A stretch of 64,000 nucleotides of DNA from MTP4 sp052056915 (GTDB lineage: Archaea > Halobacteriota > Methanosarcinia > Methanosarcinales > Methanosarcinaceae). Where the stretch lies: positions 434,001 through 498,000 of the forward strand of contig NZ_CP195119.1 in assembly GCF_052056915.1 (NCBI RefSeq). Reading direction: 5' to 3'. Positions 36,575 to 45,884 of the stretch are shown here, one piece after another (the stretch's first letter is position 1; each line of letters opens with the position of its first letter). The translations under genes were made by a program, and so were the position numbers. The notes below the pieces were generated by a model, which worked only from the letters and a program-made list of their open reading frames with translations, was not told the DNA's origin and made no database searches.

Positions 36575-37324
36575 TTACTGTGCGTTGTAGCCGTCGGCAA
36601 GGTTGACGTTTACGTACACTACAGCTTCATTGGTGTGCCTGTAAGCGTAGTCGTCGGTGATCTCGGGCAGGGCGTCAGCCTCGGCCTGGGAAGTGACCAC
36701 GGTGCCTGCAGAGATGTACCTGCCGTCCGGAATGGTTACACCGATTGCGCCGGAAGTCGGCTCAAGCACGCAGTTGCTTCCGACTTTTGCATTGAAGACC
36801 ATTGCCTGCATTCCTATGAAGGTGTCATCCCCGACGTAAGCCGGGCCGTGGACCTGAGCCTGGTGGGCAAGGGAGACCCTTTCTCCAACATAGACCGCGT
36901 ATTCTTCCCCGTCTACCTCAATAATGTGGCTTTCCACTGGTTCACCTTCCTCGTCAATGGTTTCAAGGGCATGGAGTATAACTCCGTCCTGAATGTTGCT
37001 TTCGTTCCCGACAAAAATGGGAATCCCCTCGTCACTCCGGACCGAAGCGAACGGGGAGACCATCACACGAGCTCCGATAGTCGCATCCCCGATTACTGAT
37101 GCCTGGGGGTGGATGTAGGCAGTCGGGTCAATCGTTGGCTCGGTAGGCTCGGGGTTCCAGGGGGTTACGGGGTTTGCCCGGATGTTCGAAGTAGCCGCCT
37201 CAACCGCAGCCTCTGCATGCTCTCCTTCTTCTGCCCCTTCTCCCTGGGAAACGCAGCCGCTCCCGGCAAGGGCCAGAACAAGAGCCAGAATCAAAAATGT
37301 AAAGACCTTTTTGTTAAAGTTCAT
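36575..37324 (-). CDS. cam: Gamma-class carbonic anhydrase (Cam), lipoprotein
   Basis: A 249-residue left-handed beta-helix enzyme hydrating CO2. H118, H154 and H159 have exactly the 36- and 5-residue spacing of the Cam metal ligands (81, 117, 122), and R96, E99 and E121 fall at the positions of Cam R59, E62 and E84, so the catalytic set and acidic proton-shuttle loop are intact. An N-terminal signal with lipobox LAGSGC (C24) points to lipid anchoring outside the cell. GGAGG is placed ahead of ATG 37324; an in-frame start at 37369 is less likely. Cam is a hallmark of acetate-using Methanosarcina. Confidence 0.95.
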   Translation of the reverse strand: MNFNKKVFTFLILALVLALAGSGCVSQGEGAEEGEHAEAAVEAATSNIRANPVTPWNPEPTEPTIDPTAYIHPQASVIGDATIGARVMVSPFASVRSDEGIPIFVGNESNIQDGVILHALETIDEEGEPVESHIIEVDGEEYAVYVGERVSLAHQAQVHGPAYVGDDTFIGMQAMVFNAKVGSNCVLEPTSGAIGVTIPDGRYISAGTVVTSQAEADALPEITDDYAYRHTNEAVVYVNVNLADGYNAQ

Positions 37325-37493
37325 CAGAAACCTCCAGTAACAGTGTGAAGGATGTAAAATATATAGCACTTACTATTTTTATTTGAAAAAAGATAAAATA
37401 ATAAATGTGAGGTGAATTAATTTTGAGAAAAACAACAAAAAAATAGGAAATCAAAAGGACATAAAAGGCCCCGGATGACGAAGTGAGGCGGAT

Positions 37494-37943
37494 TCATAAT
37501 ATATCCAAATTCTCTTGAAAGTGTCTTTCGATTTCCCTTCTTTCCTTTCTGGCGGCGACAGTATCCATTATCCGGGCCACAATGTAAGCAACGAGCCCAC
37601 CTGTCAAAAGAGCAACTGCCAGATAGAAATAATACGATTTTTTCGAATTATATCTCTTCCCTAAATAATCAAGTCCCCATGCAAAGAAAAGTGTCAATAA
37701 TGGTATTGAGAAAAGGTATATCCATGTGCCATGATGATATTTGAGATAGTATATGATTAAAAGTGCCATGTAATGTAGAGATACGATTGTGTTCCTCTGA
37801 ATTTCAATTCTAAAATTACAGCTCTTATTTAGATAATTAAGTCCCCATGCAAAGAAAAATGTCCATACTGCCGTTAAAACAATAAAGACCCATGTCTCGT
37901 GAGGGTATTTAGTAACGATGTAGTTTACGATTAAAAACCCCAT
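37494..37943 (-). CDS. Small membrane protein with internal duplication
   Basis: A 149-residue protein with about five hydrophobic segments and a charged C-terminal tail. The first half (HETWVFIVLTAVWTFFFAWG) is repeated by the second (HGTWIYLFSIPLLTLFFAWG), so the gene holds two copies of a roughly 60-residue unit. I do not recognise a family. ATG 37943 directly follows a TAA that ends a short upstream frame matching the same repeat (see next entry). Function unknown. Confidence 0.65.
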   Translation of the reverse strand: MGFLIVNYIVTKYPHETWVFIVLTAVWTFFFAWGLNYLNKSCNFRIEIQRNTIVSLHYMALLIIYYLKYHHGTWIYLFSIPLLTLFFAWGLDYLGKRYNSKKSYYFYLAVALLTGGLVAYIVARIMDTVAARKERREIERHFQENLDIL

Positions 37944-37991
37944 TTAATGTAGAGCTAAGATTGTGTTTCTCTGGAATCTCGTTACGACCAT
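37944..37991 (-). CDS. 15-codon leader frame abutting the duplicated membrane protein gene
   Basis: ATG 37991 opens MVVTRFQRNTILALH, then TAA at 37946-37944 and immediately ATG 37943. RFQRNTILALH matches EIQRNTIVSLH inside the downstream protein, where the next codon is TAC (Tyr) rather than TAA. So a single base change in the first repeat unit has split off the true N-terminus. Either translation reinitiates at the abutting ATG or the gene is damaged. Confidence 0.45.
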   Translation of the reverse strand: MVVTRFQRNTILALH

Positions 37992-38269
37992 GGATAAAAT
38001 TAATTACTTGCACACTTATAAAATATATCAAAAAAGAGGGACATATATAAACTGATTATATAATTTTTCAGTCACTTTGACCCAGGTTCTTTACTCCATA
38101 TTGTTGCCAATCAATGGAATTCAGCAGGGAGCCAGGAAAAATCACGAAATTGACGCCGCGCTTACAGGCTTCAAGCAGGTTGAAAGATCACAGCTTAACC
38201 CTTATTTCTCCATCCTTGTCTTTCACTTCGGGAAATTTAAATATCATAATAAATTTAAATTGCTAGTAT

Positions 38270-38671
38270 ATGGGCATAAGGTATTCCGATAACAAAAATC
38301 TCGAAAGAGAACAGCTTGTTTCCCTTTTCAAGTCTGTTGAATGGGAATCGGCAAAGTATCCGCAGGAACTGCAGTTAGCAATTGCAAACTCGCACTCCGT
38401 TTATACAGCATGGGATGGGGACAAATTGGTTGGGCTTATGAATGCTTTGTCTGATGGAGTTATGACAGTTTATTATCACTATCTTTTAGTCAAGCCAGAG
38501 TATCATAAGCAAAGAATAGGTGCAACCCTCGTAAGAATGATGACTGATAAATATTCCAGGTGCAGAACACAGGTTGTAATTTCATATTCAAACCAGGTTA
38601 ATTTTTATAAGAACTGTGGTTTCATCGTTGGTGATGATGAGATTCCTCTATTTATTTCAGATTTAGTATAA
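38270..38671 (+). CDS. GNAT family N-acetyltransferase
   Basis: A 133-residue GNAT-fold protein. VYTAWDGDKLVGLMNAL is the central strand region, YHYLLVKPEYHKQRIGATLV the acetyl-CoA-binding motif A (Q/R-x-x-G-x-A form), and YKNCGFIVG the typical C-terminal motif. The substrate is unknown. ATG 38270 has a short AT-rich promoter region ahead. The gene is less GC-rich than its neighbours. Stand-alone. Confidence 0.82.
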   Translation: MGIRYSDNKNLEREQLVSLFKSVEWESAKYPQELQLAIANSHSVYTAWDGDKLVGLMNALSDGVMTVYYHYLLVKPEYHKQRIGATLVRMMTDKYSRCRTQVVISYSNQVNFYKNCGFIVGDDEIPLFISDLV

Positions 38672-39164
38672 TTATGTTCAGACTCTACAACCGAGAAAAA
38701 CAGCATTGTACTCAGACCTGAAAAAAGAAATACTTCCCATGACCTCGGAAATCATTCTTCATTTTCCTTTATTCCGGGTTTTCCGGGTTTTCCGTGCTTT
38801 CTATGGTTAAAAGTTCACTTGAGATTGGGGAAGGAATTTGGGTACTTGACTATAAATCCGGTCAGGAACATATGAATATAAAAGTTTTTATGCTGCTAAA
38901 TACAATACAATAGAAATATATTATCATTCAATTGGTCAGGGTTGTACAGTTTTTCAGATAGGTAATAACTTTTCAGGCCTACACCATAAACACAGGACTA
39001 TGGAAATTATTTCATTGCAAGTGCTGCATGTACAGCCTGTAAGCAAAACCCCACATTTAATAAAAATATTTGAATTTATTGGTGTAAGTTTATAAATTTT
39101 AAGAACAATTTAGAATGAGAAAAATTAATCCGGTGAATTTTCGTCACATGGGGGTGGAAGGAAA
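38672..39164. other. Gene-free region before the HEAT-repeat gene
   Basis: About 490 bp. It contains a short direct repeat CCGGGTTTTCCGGGTTTTCC near 38775-38795, and AT-rich promoter-like DNA with TTTATAAATTTTAAG near 39090. Nothing else is supported. Confidence 0.5.
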
Positions 39165-41504
39165 ATGGAAGCTAGAACCAAAAATCTGGTAAAGAAGTTG
39201 GAACGCTCGGTTTTTGCAGGAAACAGGGCTGCTGCGGCAGAGGAGTTAGGGAAAATAGGAGATCCGGGTGCGGTCCCTGCCCTGATTAATGCCCTCGGGC
39301 ACAGCAACCCTAAGGTAAGGGTAGCTGCGGTAGAGGCTCTGGGAAAAATCGGTAGTCCCGGAGCAGTGCCGTGGATGATCAAACTGCTTAACGATCCCGA
39401 GAAGTCTGTGAAAAAAGCTGTATTGGGTACTCTTGGAAAAATCGGGACACCTGAAGCAGTTTCGGGACTTGTTAATGCACTCAATTATCCTGATAAGTTC
39501 ACACAAAAGGAAGCCGTAAAAGCTTTGATCAAAATCGGCTCTTCAGAGGCGGTTTCAGGGCTTAAGGAAGCCCTTGATAACCCGGAAAATTTTGTAAGGA
39601 GAGCTTCGGTAATCGCTCTTGGAAAAATAGGCACAGAAGATGCTGTCCGGGGGCTGATAAAAGCCCTTGGGGATTCCGATGACCAGGTAAGGCAGAAATC
39701 AGTAGAAGCCCTGGGGAAAATCGGTTCCTATGAAGCTGTTCCGAAACTCATGGAAACCCTCAAGGACTCCAAGCTTTCCGTGCAGGAGGCAGCGGCAGAA
39801 GCCCTTTGCATGATAATAGGGCCTGATGTACCGGTGCCCTTACTTATCAAGGTCTTCGAAGCCCCCAACAGGGACGTGAGAAAGGCCTCAATAGAAGCCC
39901 TCCGGGCCATAGAGACTACAGAGGCGGTTTCGGCCCTCATAAGAGCCCTTGACGATCCCGACTGGTACCTGCGCAACAGGGCTGTGGAACACCTGGGAGA
40001 TATCGCTTCACCCGAGGCAGTTCTGGGCCTTGTTAAAGCCCTTGACCTCCATGAAAACGCAGTCCGGAAGGCAATAGCAGGTGCACTCGGAAGGATCGGG
40101 ACCCCGGCATCTGTTTCAGGCCTGATAAAATGCCTCGAAGATTCTGACAGCTCGGTCAGGGAAGTAGCGGTAGTCGGCCTGGGAAGAATAGGTACGCAGG
40201 AAGCTGTTTCAGGACTTCTGAAAGCCCTGAAGGACTCCAAGAGTTCTGTGCGGGAAGCCTCGATATCCGCCCTTGGAACCCTGGGCACAAACGAAGCTGT
40301 TCCGGACCTGATAGCCGCCCTTGAAGACCCTGAGCCTTCAGTAAGAAAAACTGCAGTAGGTGCTCTTGAAAAAATCGGAACACCTGATGCCATTTCAGGT
40401 CTTCATGACGCCCTCGACAATCCTGATGGGTCGGTGCGGAAGGCCGCAGCAAAAGCTCTTGAAAAGATTGATAAATCAAACACCGTGGAAGAACTGGGGA
40501 AAATCCTTGAAGACACCGGGAGTTCCGGAAGGGAAGCTGCCGCAGAAAGTCTCGGGAAAATCAGGACACCTTCCGCCGTTTCAGCCTTGATCCAGTCCCT
40601 TGAGGACTCCGACAGTTCCATGCGGGAAGCCGCCAGAGCCGCCCTTCTGGAAACCATGGGGACGTCCAATTCGGTGCCCATTCTCATAATGGGGCTTGAT
40701 GCTCCTGACAAAGATGTGCGCAGCGCTTCGGTAGAAGGGCTCGAAAGGGTAGGCACAGCCGACACCCTGCCCGGGCTCATCAAAGCCCTCGATGACCCGG
40801 ACTGGTATGTGGGAAGCACCGCAGTAAAAGCCCTCGAAAAGATCGGAACCGCTGACGTGGTCCCTGTTTTGAGAAACTGCCTGCGAGACGATGATTCCAA
40901 CATCCGGATTGAGGCTGCAAGGGCTCTTGGAAATATAAATAATACGAGTTCACTGGAAGAATTCGAATTTGTAATGGAACTTGAAGAAGGAGGAGCAGGT
41001 GAAGAAGCCGGAGTAAAAGCAGGAATACTAGCAGAAGAAGCCGAAGTAGAAGCGGGAATACTAGCAGAAGAAGCCGAAGTAGAAGCGGGAATACTAGCAG
41101 AAGAAGGAGCAGGGGTAAAAGAAGAAGAAAGAGCGGGAATAAGAGCAGAGGAAAAAGCAGGGGTAGAAGCGATAGAAGCGTACCCGGAATGCGAACCTTG
41201 CACCGAATCAATCGGACCTGCGAGCCCCATAAACCCCGATTCCGATAACCCGGAAGATTGGATAGAAATCGGAGGGGAGCTGGATTATCCGGAAGCAATG
41301 GACTACTCCGACTCTTCAGTAGAAGCCGAAGTAGCTGCAATAACCGGGGAAGCCGGAAAAACCGAAGCTTTCGGAATGCCACAGAAAACGGATTTCGAAG
41401 AAGGTGAAAAGGAGATTCCATGCTGCCAGGCCTGTTCCGCTATACTGGACCTTCCCTTTGAACCGAATTTCTGTCCGTTCTGCGGCGTGAGATTAAAAAA
41501 GTAA
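39165..41504 (+). CDS. HEAT-repeat (PBS-lyase type) protein with C-terminal zinc ribbon
   Basis: A 779-residue protein. Residues about 10-600 are some nineteen HEAT-like repeats of 31 residues with the pattern AVEALGKIG-PEAV--LIKAL-D-D--VR, forming an alpha-solenoid for protein binding. Residues about 610-665 are a low-complexity acidic stretch with copies of AGILAEEAEVE encoded by a near-perfect DNA repeat (about 41020-41110). The C-terminus ends in a four-cysteine zinc ribbon (CCQACSAIL ... CPFCGVRLKK). ATG 39165 follows GGAAGG. No signal peptide, so cytoplasmic. Partners are unknown. Confidence 0.85.
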   Translation: MEARTKNLVKKLERSVFAGNRAAAAEELGKIGDPGAVPALINALGHSNPKVRVAAVEALGKIGSPGAVPWMIKLLNDPEKSVKKAVLGTLGKIGTPEAVSGLVNALNYPDKFTQKEAVKALIKIGSSEAVSGLKEALDNPENFVRRASVIALGKIGTEDAVRGLIKALGDSDDQVRQKSVEALGKIGSYEAVPKLMETLKDSKLSVQEAAAEALCMIIGPDVPVPLLIKVFEAPNRDVRKASIEALRAIETTEAVSALIRALDDPDWYLRNRAVEHLGDIASPEAVLGLVKALDLHENAVRKAIAGALGRIGTPASVSGLIKCLEDSDSSVREVAVVGLGRIGTQEAVSGLLKALKDSKSSVREASISALGTLGTNEAVPDLIAALEDPEPSVRKTAVGALEKIGTPDAISGLHDALDNPDGSVRKAAAKALEKIDKSNTVEELGKILEDTGSSGREAAAESLGKIRTPSAVSALIQSLEDSDSSMREAARAALLETMGTSNSVPILIMGLDAPDKDVRSASVEGLERVGTADTLPGLIKALDDPDWYVGSTAVKALEKIGTADVVPVLRNCLRDDDSNIRIEAARALGNINNTSSLEEFEFVMELEEGGAGEEAGVKAGILAEEAEVEAGILAEEAEVEAGILAEEGAGVKEEERAGIRAEEKAGVEAIEAYPECEPCTESIGPASPINPDSDNPEDWIEIGGELDYPEAMDYSDSSVEAEVAAITGEAGKTEAFGMPQKTDFEEGEKEIPCCQACSAILDLPFEPNFCPFCGVRLKK

Positions 41505-41640
41505 ATGAAAGCAAAGAAGTAAATGAAAGCTCCCTAAAACCCCTTATTTTTCACATAAAAATTCAGGGATGATGGAGGGATTTATACCTTCCATCCCGTT
41601 TACGGGCATCTCCTTCAGGAATTTATGCAAAGAATTCCTG

Positions 41641-42510
41641 TTAGGACTCTGATCCTGCAGGTCCGTTTCTGATGTGGTTTCTAATGGAAATACTACGCTC
41701 TTCACGTCCTTTCAGGCCTTCCCCTCTTTCAATCCCGGCTTCTTCCCGGAAAGAATCTCTGATTTCCCTCACTGATTCTCCGATTTCCCGGAGGTCTTCA
41801 CGGTCTTCAACACCGTTTACCTGCTCCTGAAGGTCCTTGAGGTCGGCGATTGTTGATGCCAGTAATTCTTCGGAGATATCCAGATTAATTGAGTCGAGGT
41901 TTTCCTGCATTTTTGTGAATTTCTCAATCTCCCTATCTATGTCGTTGCTCATCCTATCTTTTGCGTGAGAGAAAGCTATTGCTTTGAGGTCATCCAGACT
42001 CCCTGCACCTTCGATTTCAGCCTTAAGGTCTTCGAGTTCGGCGAGTTTCCCGGCATTGGCTTCAGCCCTTGCTTTAGCCCTTGCTGCAGCTACCTCTTCA
42101 TCCACACCTGGTTTTTTCTCCGTAGACAATATTAATTCAATGGCTTCAGCCCTTGCTGCAGCTGCCTCTTCATCCACACCTTCGGGAAGATCCTCCGGCA
42201 ACGGCATTTCCTGCATATTGATCATCCTGTAAATCTGCTGGTCGAGGCGTTCAAGCATTGCTGTCTGAATTTCAGGGAAATAGTCTTCATCAGCATATTC
42301 CAGAGGTACTGTTCCCATTATGGACATCCCCGAAGGTCCCATCCCAGACCCCATATTGCCCATTCTTCCTTTAATCATGTTTCCGGGACCTGCACGGGTC
42401 ATTTCATTTGCTGCACTTTCTTCCGCGGCAAAGGCACCTGATGGAATAATACTTAAAACCATCAATACCACCGCAAATCGGGCGATTGATTTTACTGCTT
42501 TTGTTTTCAT
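41641..42510 (-). CDS. Secreted charged helical protein
   Basis: A 289-residue protein with a signal peptide (SIARFAVVLMVLSII, cleavage near AFAAE). The mature part is rich in Glu, Ala and Met. A Gly/Met-rich start (GNMIKGRMGNMGSGMGPSGM) is followed by long helices with a repeated segment EEAAAARAEA / EEVAAARAKA, suggesting coiled coil. I do not recognise a family. Single gene; the leader region upstream is AT-rich. Confidence 0.7.
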   Translation of the reverse strand: MKTKAVKSIARFAVVLMVLSIIPSGAFAAEESAANEMTRAGPGNMIKGRMGNMGSGMGPSGMSIMGTVPLEYADEDYFPEIQTAMLERLDQQIYRMINMQEMPLPEDLPEGVDEEAAAARAEAIELILSTEKKPGVDEEVAAARAKARAEANAGKLAELEDLKAEIEGAGSLDDLKAIAFSHAKDRMSNDIDREIEKFTKMQENLDSINLDISEELLASTIADLKDLQEQVNGVEDREDLREIGESVREIRDSFREEAGIERGEGLKGREERSISIRNHIRNGPAGSES

Positions 42511-43128
42511 AATAGATCTCCGTCAATTATCCTGTGATGCCATACCCGTTGGATCGGGGCTCACTAACTTCTCGCCAGTTGACGATTTCTTGCCAGTTGA
42601 CAATCTCCACATTGTCAGGCTTAAATATAAGGTTACTTTCAGAAATAACGCCAAAAAGATGAATATATTTACAAAATAAGCTTTAATAAAGAATATATTA
42701 CTTAATTAAGCTTAATTAAAGCCTATAATTGTATTTTAACACCTAAAAAATCTTAGTTTCCCAGCAAAGGATGAGCGGTCAGAATACCCCCTGGTCAGAA
42801 AATATTTTCGTTGACCCCGGAAACCGCTTTTCGATCCAATTTTTATAATTGCCCCCGCCAGCTTGCATGGCGGCGCCTCCCAAAAGAAATAAAAAAGAGA
42901 TGTGAAAAAGGGTATTCGTAGACTGTAGCTTTTTCTTTTATAATTGAACCCTTTTACCTTTATTTGGGGTTTTGAGGGTTGATTCTTAAGGAATCAGGCA
43001 AAAAATCCGGAGTATTTTTTATGCTGATTGGAAAAAATGGGCTTTTGAAAGGACTTTGAATTATCTGAAGCAGAACGCCAGGTCAGATAAACCGTTTACT
43101 TTGAATTGCTATATTTTTAAAACCCATC
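42511..43128. other. Gene-free region with a GC-rich hairpin
   Basis: About 620 bp. A hairpin CCGCCA-GCTTGCA-TGGCGG lies at about 42855-42873 and may be a degenerate member of the palindromic family. AT-rich DNA with AAGCTTTAAT / CTTAATTAAGC-like inverted runs lies near 42678-42722. No gene is supported. Confidence 0.5.
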
Positions 43129-43202
43129 GAATGTAAATTTATCCCGTCTAAAAGAATAGTTTTATATACAATATGTAATGTATGTTTGACATGGTGATAA
43201 AT
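43129..43202 (+). promoter_or_regulatory. Duplicated promoter segment, left copy
   Basis: 43129-43205 matches 45811-45887 at about 70 of 77 bases with no gap, including GTCTAAAAGAATAG, TTTTATATACAATATGTA and ACATGGTGATAAATATG. TTTATATA is the likely TATA box, about 40 bases before the start codon. Its first bases GAATGTAA match the last codons of the DUF2178 gene, so this copy also began behind such a gene. Confidence 0.7.
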
Positions 43203-43367
43203 ATGGACATGAGCTATAATGTTAGGAAAATAATTAGAATTATTGTTGCTGTTATTTGGGTAATTGGTGCAGCTATGTATGGGATGAAAGGAGATTATTT
43301 ATTTTCAGGATTATTTGCAGTAATAGGTATAGTGTTCTTAGTAAAAGGTTTAAAAAGTGAAAGGTAA
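43203..43367 (+). CDS. Small two-helix membrane protein of the acquired ABC cassette
   Basis: A 54-residue protein with two hydrophobic segments (about 8-24 and 30-48) and a basic C-terminus. ATG 43203 is chosen because it lies at the same place as the DUF2178 start in the duplicated promoter copy. Its last codon and TAA stop lie within the inserted element that begins at 43364. Without the element, the frame would end KSES-TAA directly before the ribosome-binding site of the ABC ATPase gene, so the two were one operon. Family not recognised. Confidence 0.6.
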   Translation: MDMSYNVRKIIRIIVAVIWVIGAAMYGMKGDYLFSGLFAVIGIVFLVKGLKSER

Positions 43368-43726
43368 CCACTCAGGTTTTAGAATATTTCCAGTTGATGT
43401 AGTAAAATGTGCGGGGCACCATCTTGATTTTCTTCATGTGAATAGGTGGTTGGAAAGAGCTGAAATTAAACGCAAGATGGAACCTCGAAGTCTTTTAACA
43501 TCCAAGCCTGCAAAAAAGACAAAACCGGGAAGACCACCTAAAAAGTTCATAGAATTCGTTGATGGTATTCGATCAATTCTGAAAAGAGCAGTTGAGTTCT
43601 CGGAGATAAATCCACCTTCACCAAAAGAAGAACGCAAAGATTTATGAAAATCTTGGAAGATAAATTTGAAATGACCGCCTATAAAAGAAGTAAAAATATC
43701 TATATTTCTTAAATCTGAGTGGTTAC
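43364..43726. mobile_element. 363-bp inverted-repeat-bounded element (MITE or deleted IS)
   Basis: GTAACCACTCAG at 43364-43375 and its exact complement CTGAGTGGTTAC at 43715-43726 bound the element; similarity continues inward imperfectly (GGTTTTAGAATAT versus ATTTAAGAAATAT) to about 24 bp. Inside is an open stretch of 96 codons (43357-43647) without a proper start, reading for instance KPGRPPKKFIEFVDGIRS, perhaps a transposase remnant. Joining the flanks restores a compact operon. A short AG or AAAG-like target duplication is possible but not clear. Confidence 0.65.
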
Positions 43727-43745
43727 AGTTAAAGGAAGTAGTAAA

Positions 43746-44432
43746 ATGCTAAAAGTTAATAAATTATCTGCATGGTACAAAGAAGATAATATTATATTAA
43801 AAGAAATTACATTTCATTTGAAAAATAATACTGTAGTTGGATTATTGGGATTAAATGGAGCAGGGAAAACAACTTTGATTAATACGATATCAGGTGTACA
43901 AAAAAGTTACAGTGTGAAAGATTTGAAATATTATGGTAAAGAAATTAAATTTGATGATATAGAGTGGAAGGAACAGCGCTATACGGTTTTTACGGAAGAA
44001 CAAGCTTTTACTTATTGGTCATTCAGGGAGTACTTGCCTTTTGTTGCGAAGGTGTATAAAAAGCAAATTGACTATTTACGTGTAGAAGAATTAATTAAAG
44101 GATTTGGCTTTGATAAATATAAGGACTATCCTATTAAAGATTTGTCAACAGGAAATCGTAAAAAGATATTTTTGATTACGGGATTTGCTTTGGAGTTGCC
44201 ACTACTTATTTTAGATGAACCACTGGATGGATTAGATTACTTAGCATCAGAATTTCTCTATAAGGAAATAGTTGGATATAAGAAATATGGAACAGTACTG
44301 ATGAGTTCACATATTGCAGAAAGTATAGAAAAAACTTGTGATGAAGTTCTTGTATTAAAAGAGGGAAAAATAAGGACAGAGAATTTATCAGAAATACAAG
44401 ATATTCGTGCAGCTGTGGAAGGATGGTTGTAA
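43746..44432 (+). CDS. ABC transporter ATP-binding protein (ABC-2 type)
   Basis: A 228-residue ATPase. GLNGAGKT (35-42) is Walker A, DLSTGNRKK the signature (with T in place of S/G, G kept), LPLLILDEPLDGLD Walker B with D-loop, and SSHI the H-loop. AAAGGAAG precedes ATG 43746, which is preferred over GTG 43719 inside the inserted element. It abuts the permease gene with no spacer (TAA 44430-44432, ATG 44433). The low GC content and style are Firmicutes-like. Such ATPase/permease pairs often give immunity or export of small peptides; the substrate here is unknown. Confidence 0.85.
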   Translation: MLKVNKLSAWYKEDNIILKEITFHLKNNTVVGLLGLNGAGKTTLINTISGVQKSYSVKDLKYYGKEIKFDDIEWKEQRYTVFTEEQAFTYWSFREYLPFVAKVYKKQIDYLRVEELIKGFGFDKYKDYPIKDLSTGNRKKIFLITGFALELPLLILDEPLDGLDYLASEFLYKEIVGYKKYGTVLMSSHIAESIEKTCDEVLVLKEGKIRTENLSEIQDIRAAVEGWL

Positions 44433-45593
44433 ATGCTCAGTAAAATCTTTTTTAAAGATCTTGTAACGAAAAAAAAGGTTTTTAAATATTTGTTGGGAAT
44501 GGTTTTATTTACAGTATTTGTTAAGCTTTTTTTAGCGGATTTTATTAAGCCTATTTTTCAAGAAGCATTTCTTCCCTGGATAACGTTTATTACAATATTT
44601 ACATCTACTGCTTATACAATTTATACGTATTCACTGTTTGAAAAAGTAAAGACATATATAATGTTGCCAATCAAAAAAAATAGATTTCTATTAGCTTTTA
44701 CAATTGGAATGATAGGAATATCCTTTTTAGAGAGAGGGTCTTTTCTTATCATAGGAGCATTGATTTGTAGTAGTAGACCGATTTATAGCATCACAATAAT
44801 TATATTGGTAGCGACATGGTCAATTCTAATTAATATATTGGTGTTGCTTACAGTAAATAACCATAAAAAAATTAACTGGATTATAATTGCAACTAATTTT
44901 ATCATGATTTTTCTTGCATTTAATCTCATTTCTTCAGAAGTATTTCAATTATTGATATTAGCAAGCGGGATTATAATTTGTTTTATTGAGATTTTACTAC
45001 AGGACAGCATATCGATAGCTATAACACATATAGGGAAAAGAGGACTGGCAAAATTTCATTTTGCAGGTAATTACTTTTTAAAGGTGATTGCCTATGAAAA
45101 AATTTATGTTGTTAACTCCGTTATGTTAATAGTAATGATCTGTCTCTTATCTTTTATGAAAGGAGATAATGTGATTATTTGGAGCCTTATATGGACAATA
45201 GGAGCTACCAATACTCCAGTACTAACTATGATGTCTTCTGATCTATATGTACGAAGACAAGCTCAAATGTTCCCTGAATCAAATGTGAGCTTGTGGAAGA
45301 TGTACTGTATATTTCTTATGGAATATTTCTTATTTATAAATGGATTGATTTGTGTTTTTTCTATATTTATAATCGGGATAAATCCATGGATAACTATTCC
45401 AATTGCCTTAGTGCTTAGTGTTATAGAAGTAATTGGTGGTTATATTTTAGAGAAAAAGAAACCAATTCTTTATTGGCAGACTAAGCAAGAGCTATGGAAA
45501 AATCCTCGAAAATATATTTTATCAATTATTGTATTTTTACTAATGAGTAGTATCTATTCGGCTACCTCAATTTTTGAGTTATTTTTCGTATAA
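44433..45593 (+). CDS. ABC-2 type permease of the acquired cassette
   Basis: A 386-residue very hydrophobic protein with about ten membrane segments and few charged residues, no nucleotide-binding motif. It begins directly after the ATPase stop, so it is the membrane partner of that ATPase. Isoleucine- and phenylalanine-rich, AT-rich codons set it apart from the surrounding archaeal genes and support acquisition from a low-GC bacterium. Family assignment rests on topology and neighbour. Confidence 0.8.
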   Translation: MLSKIFFKDLVTKKKVFKYLLGMVLFTVFVKLFLADFIKPIFQEAFLPWITFITIFTSTAYTIYTYSLFEKVKTYIMLPIKKNRFLLAFTIGMIGISFLERGSFLIIGALICSSRPIYSITIIILVATWSILINILVLLTVNNHKKINWIIIATNFIMIFLAFNLISSEVFQLLILASGIIICFIEILLQDSISIAITHIGKRGLAKFHFAGNYFLKVIAYEKIYVVNSVMLIVMICLLSFMKGDNVIIWSLIWTIGATNTPVLTMMSSDLYVRRQAQMFPESNVSLWKMYCIFLMEYFLFINGLICVFSIFIIGINPWITIPIALVLSVIEVIGGYILEKKKPILYWQTKQELWKNPRKYILSIIVFLLMSSIYSATSIFELFFV

Positions 45594-45731
45594 ACTCAAC
45601 ATTTATTTTTTTCATAATAATTGAGCCTATTCCAAAATACTCCAAAACTCTTTAACTCAGCTTTCAAAGAAACAGTAAACACCCTTCTACTTTTATCGAA
45701 AAAAACCTAAAACAGGGAGTTCACGAGAAAA

Positions 45732-45818
45732 TTGCCAGCAAAGCCGGTAGTAGGAGCACTTTTTGCTATTACAGGAATCTCTTATGCGGGAATCTTTCAG
45801 TGGTACAAAAGAATGTAA
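45732..45818 (+). pseudogene. C-terminal remnant of a DUF2178 gene
   Basis: In frame from TTG 45732 the sequence reads LPAKPVVGALFAITGIS then YAGIFQWYKRM and TAA, matching the end of the intact DUF2178 gene (LPAQPVVGALFAITGFS ... YRRNM). The first three quarters of the gene are missing. It sits directly before the right copy of the duplicated promoter, as expected from tandem duplication followed by decay or insertion. Confidence 0.75.
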
Positions 45819-45884
45819 ATATATCTCGTCTAAAAGAATAGTTTTATATACAATATGTACAGTATGTTTTACATGGTGATAAAT
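45811..45884 (+). promoter_or_regulatory. Duplicated promoter segment, right copy
   Basis: Matches 43129-43205 in about 70 of 77 bases. It carries the same TTTTATATACAATATGTA core and ACATGGTGATAAAT before the ATG of the DUF2178 gene. Confidence 0.7.

Noticed and set aside
40403..41421. Long reverse-strand frames opposite the HEAT-repeat gene
   Set aside because: Serine- or leucine-rich antisense shadows of the repetitive forward gene.
43357..43647. 96-codon frame inside the inverted-repeat element as an intact gene
   Set aside because: Its only start codon lies in the preceding gene, the terminal repeat runs through it, and no domain is clear. It is kept only as a possible transposase remnant.
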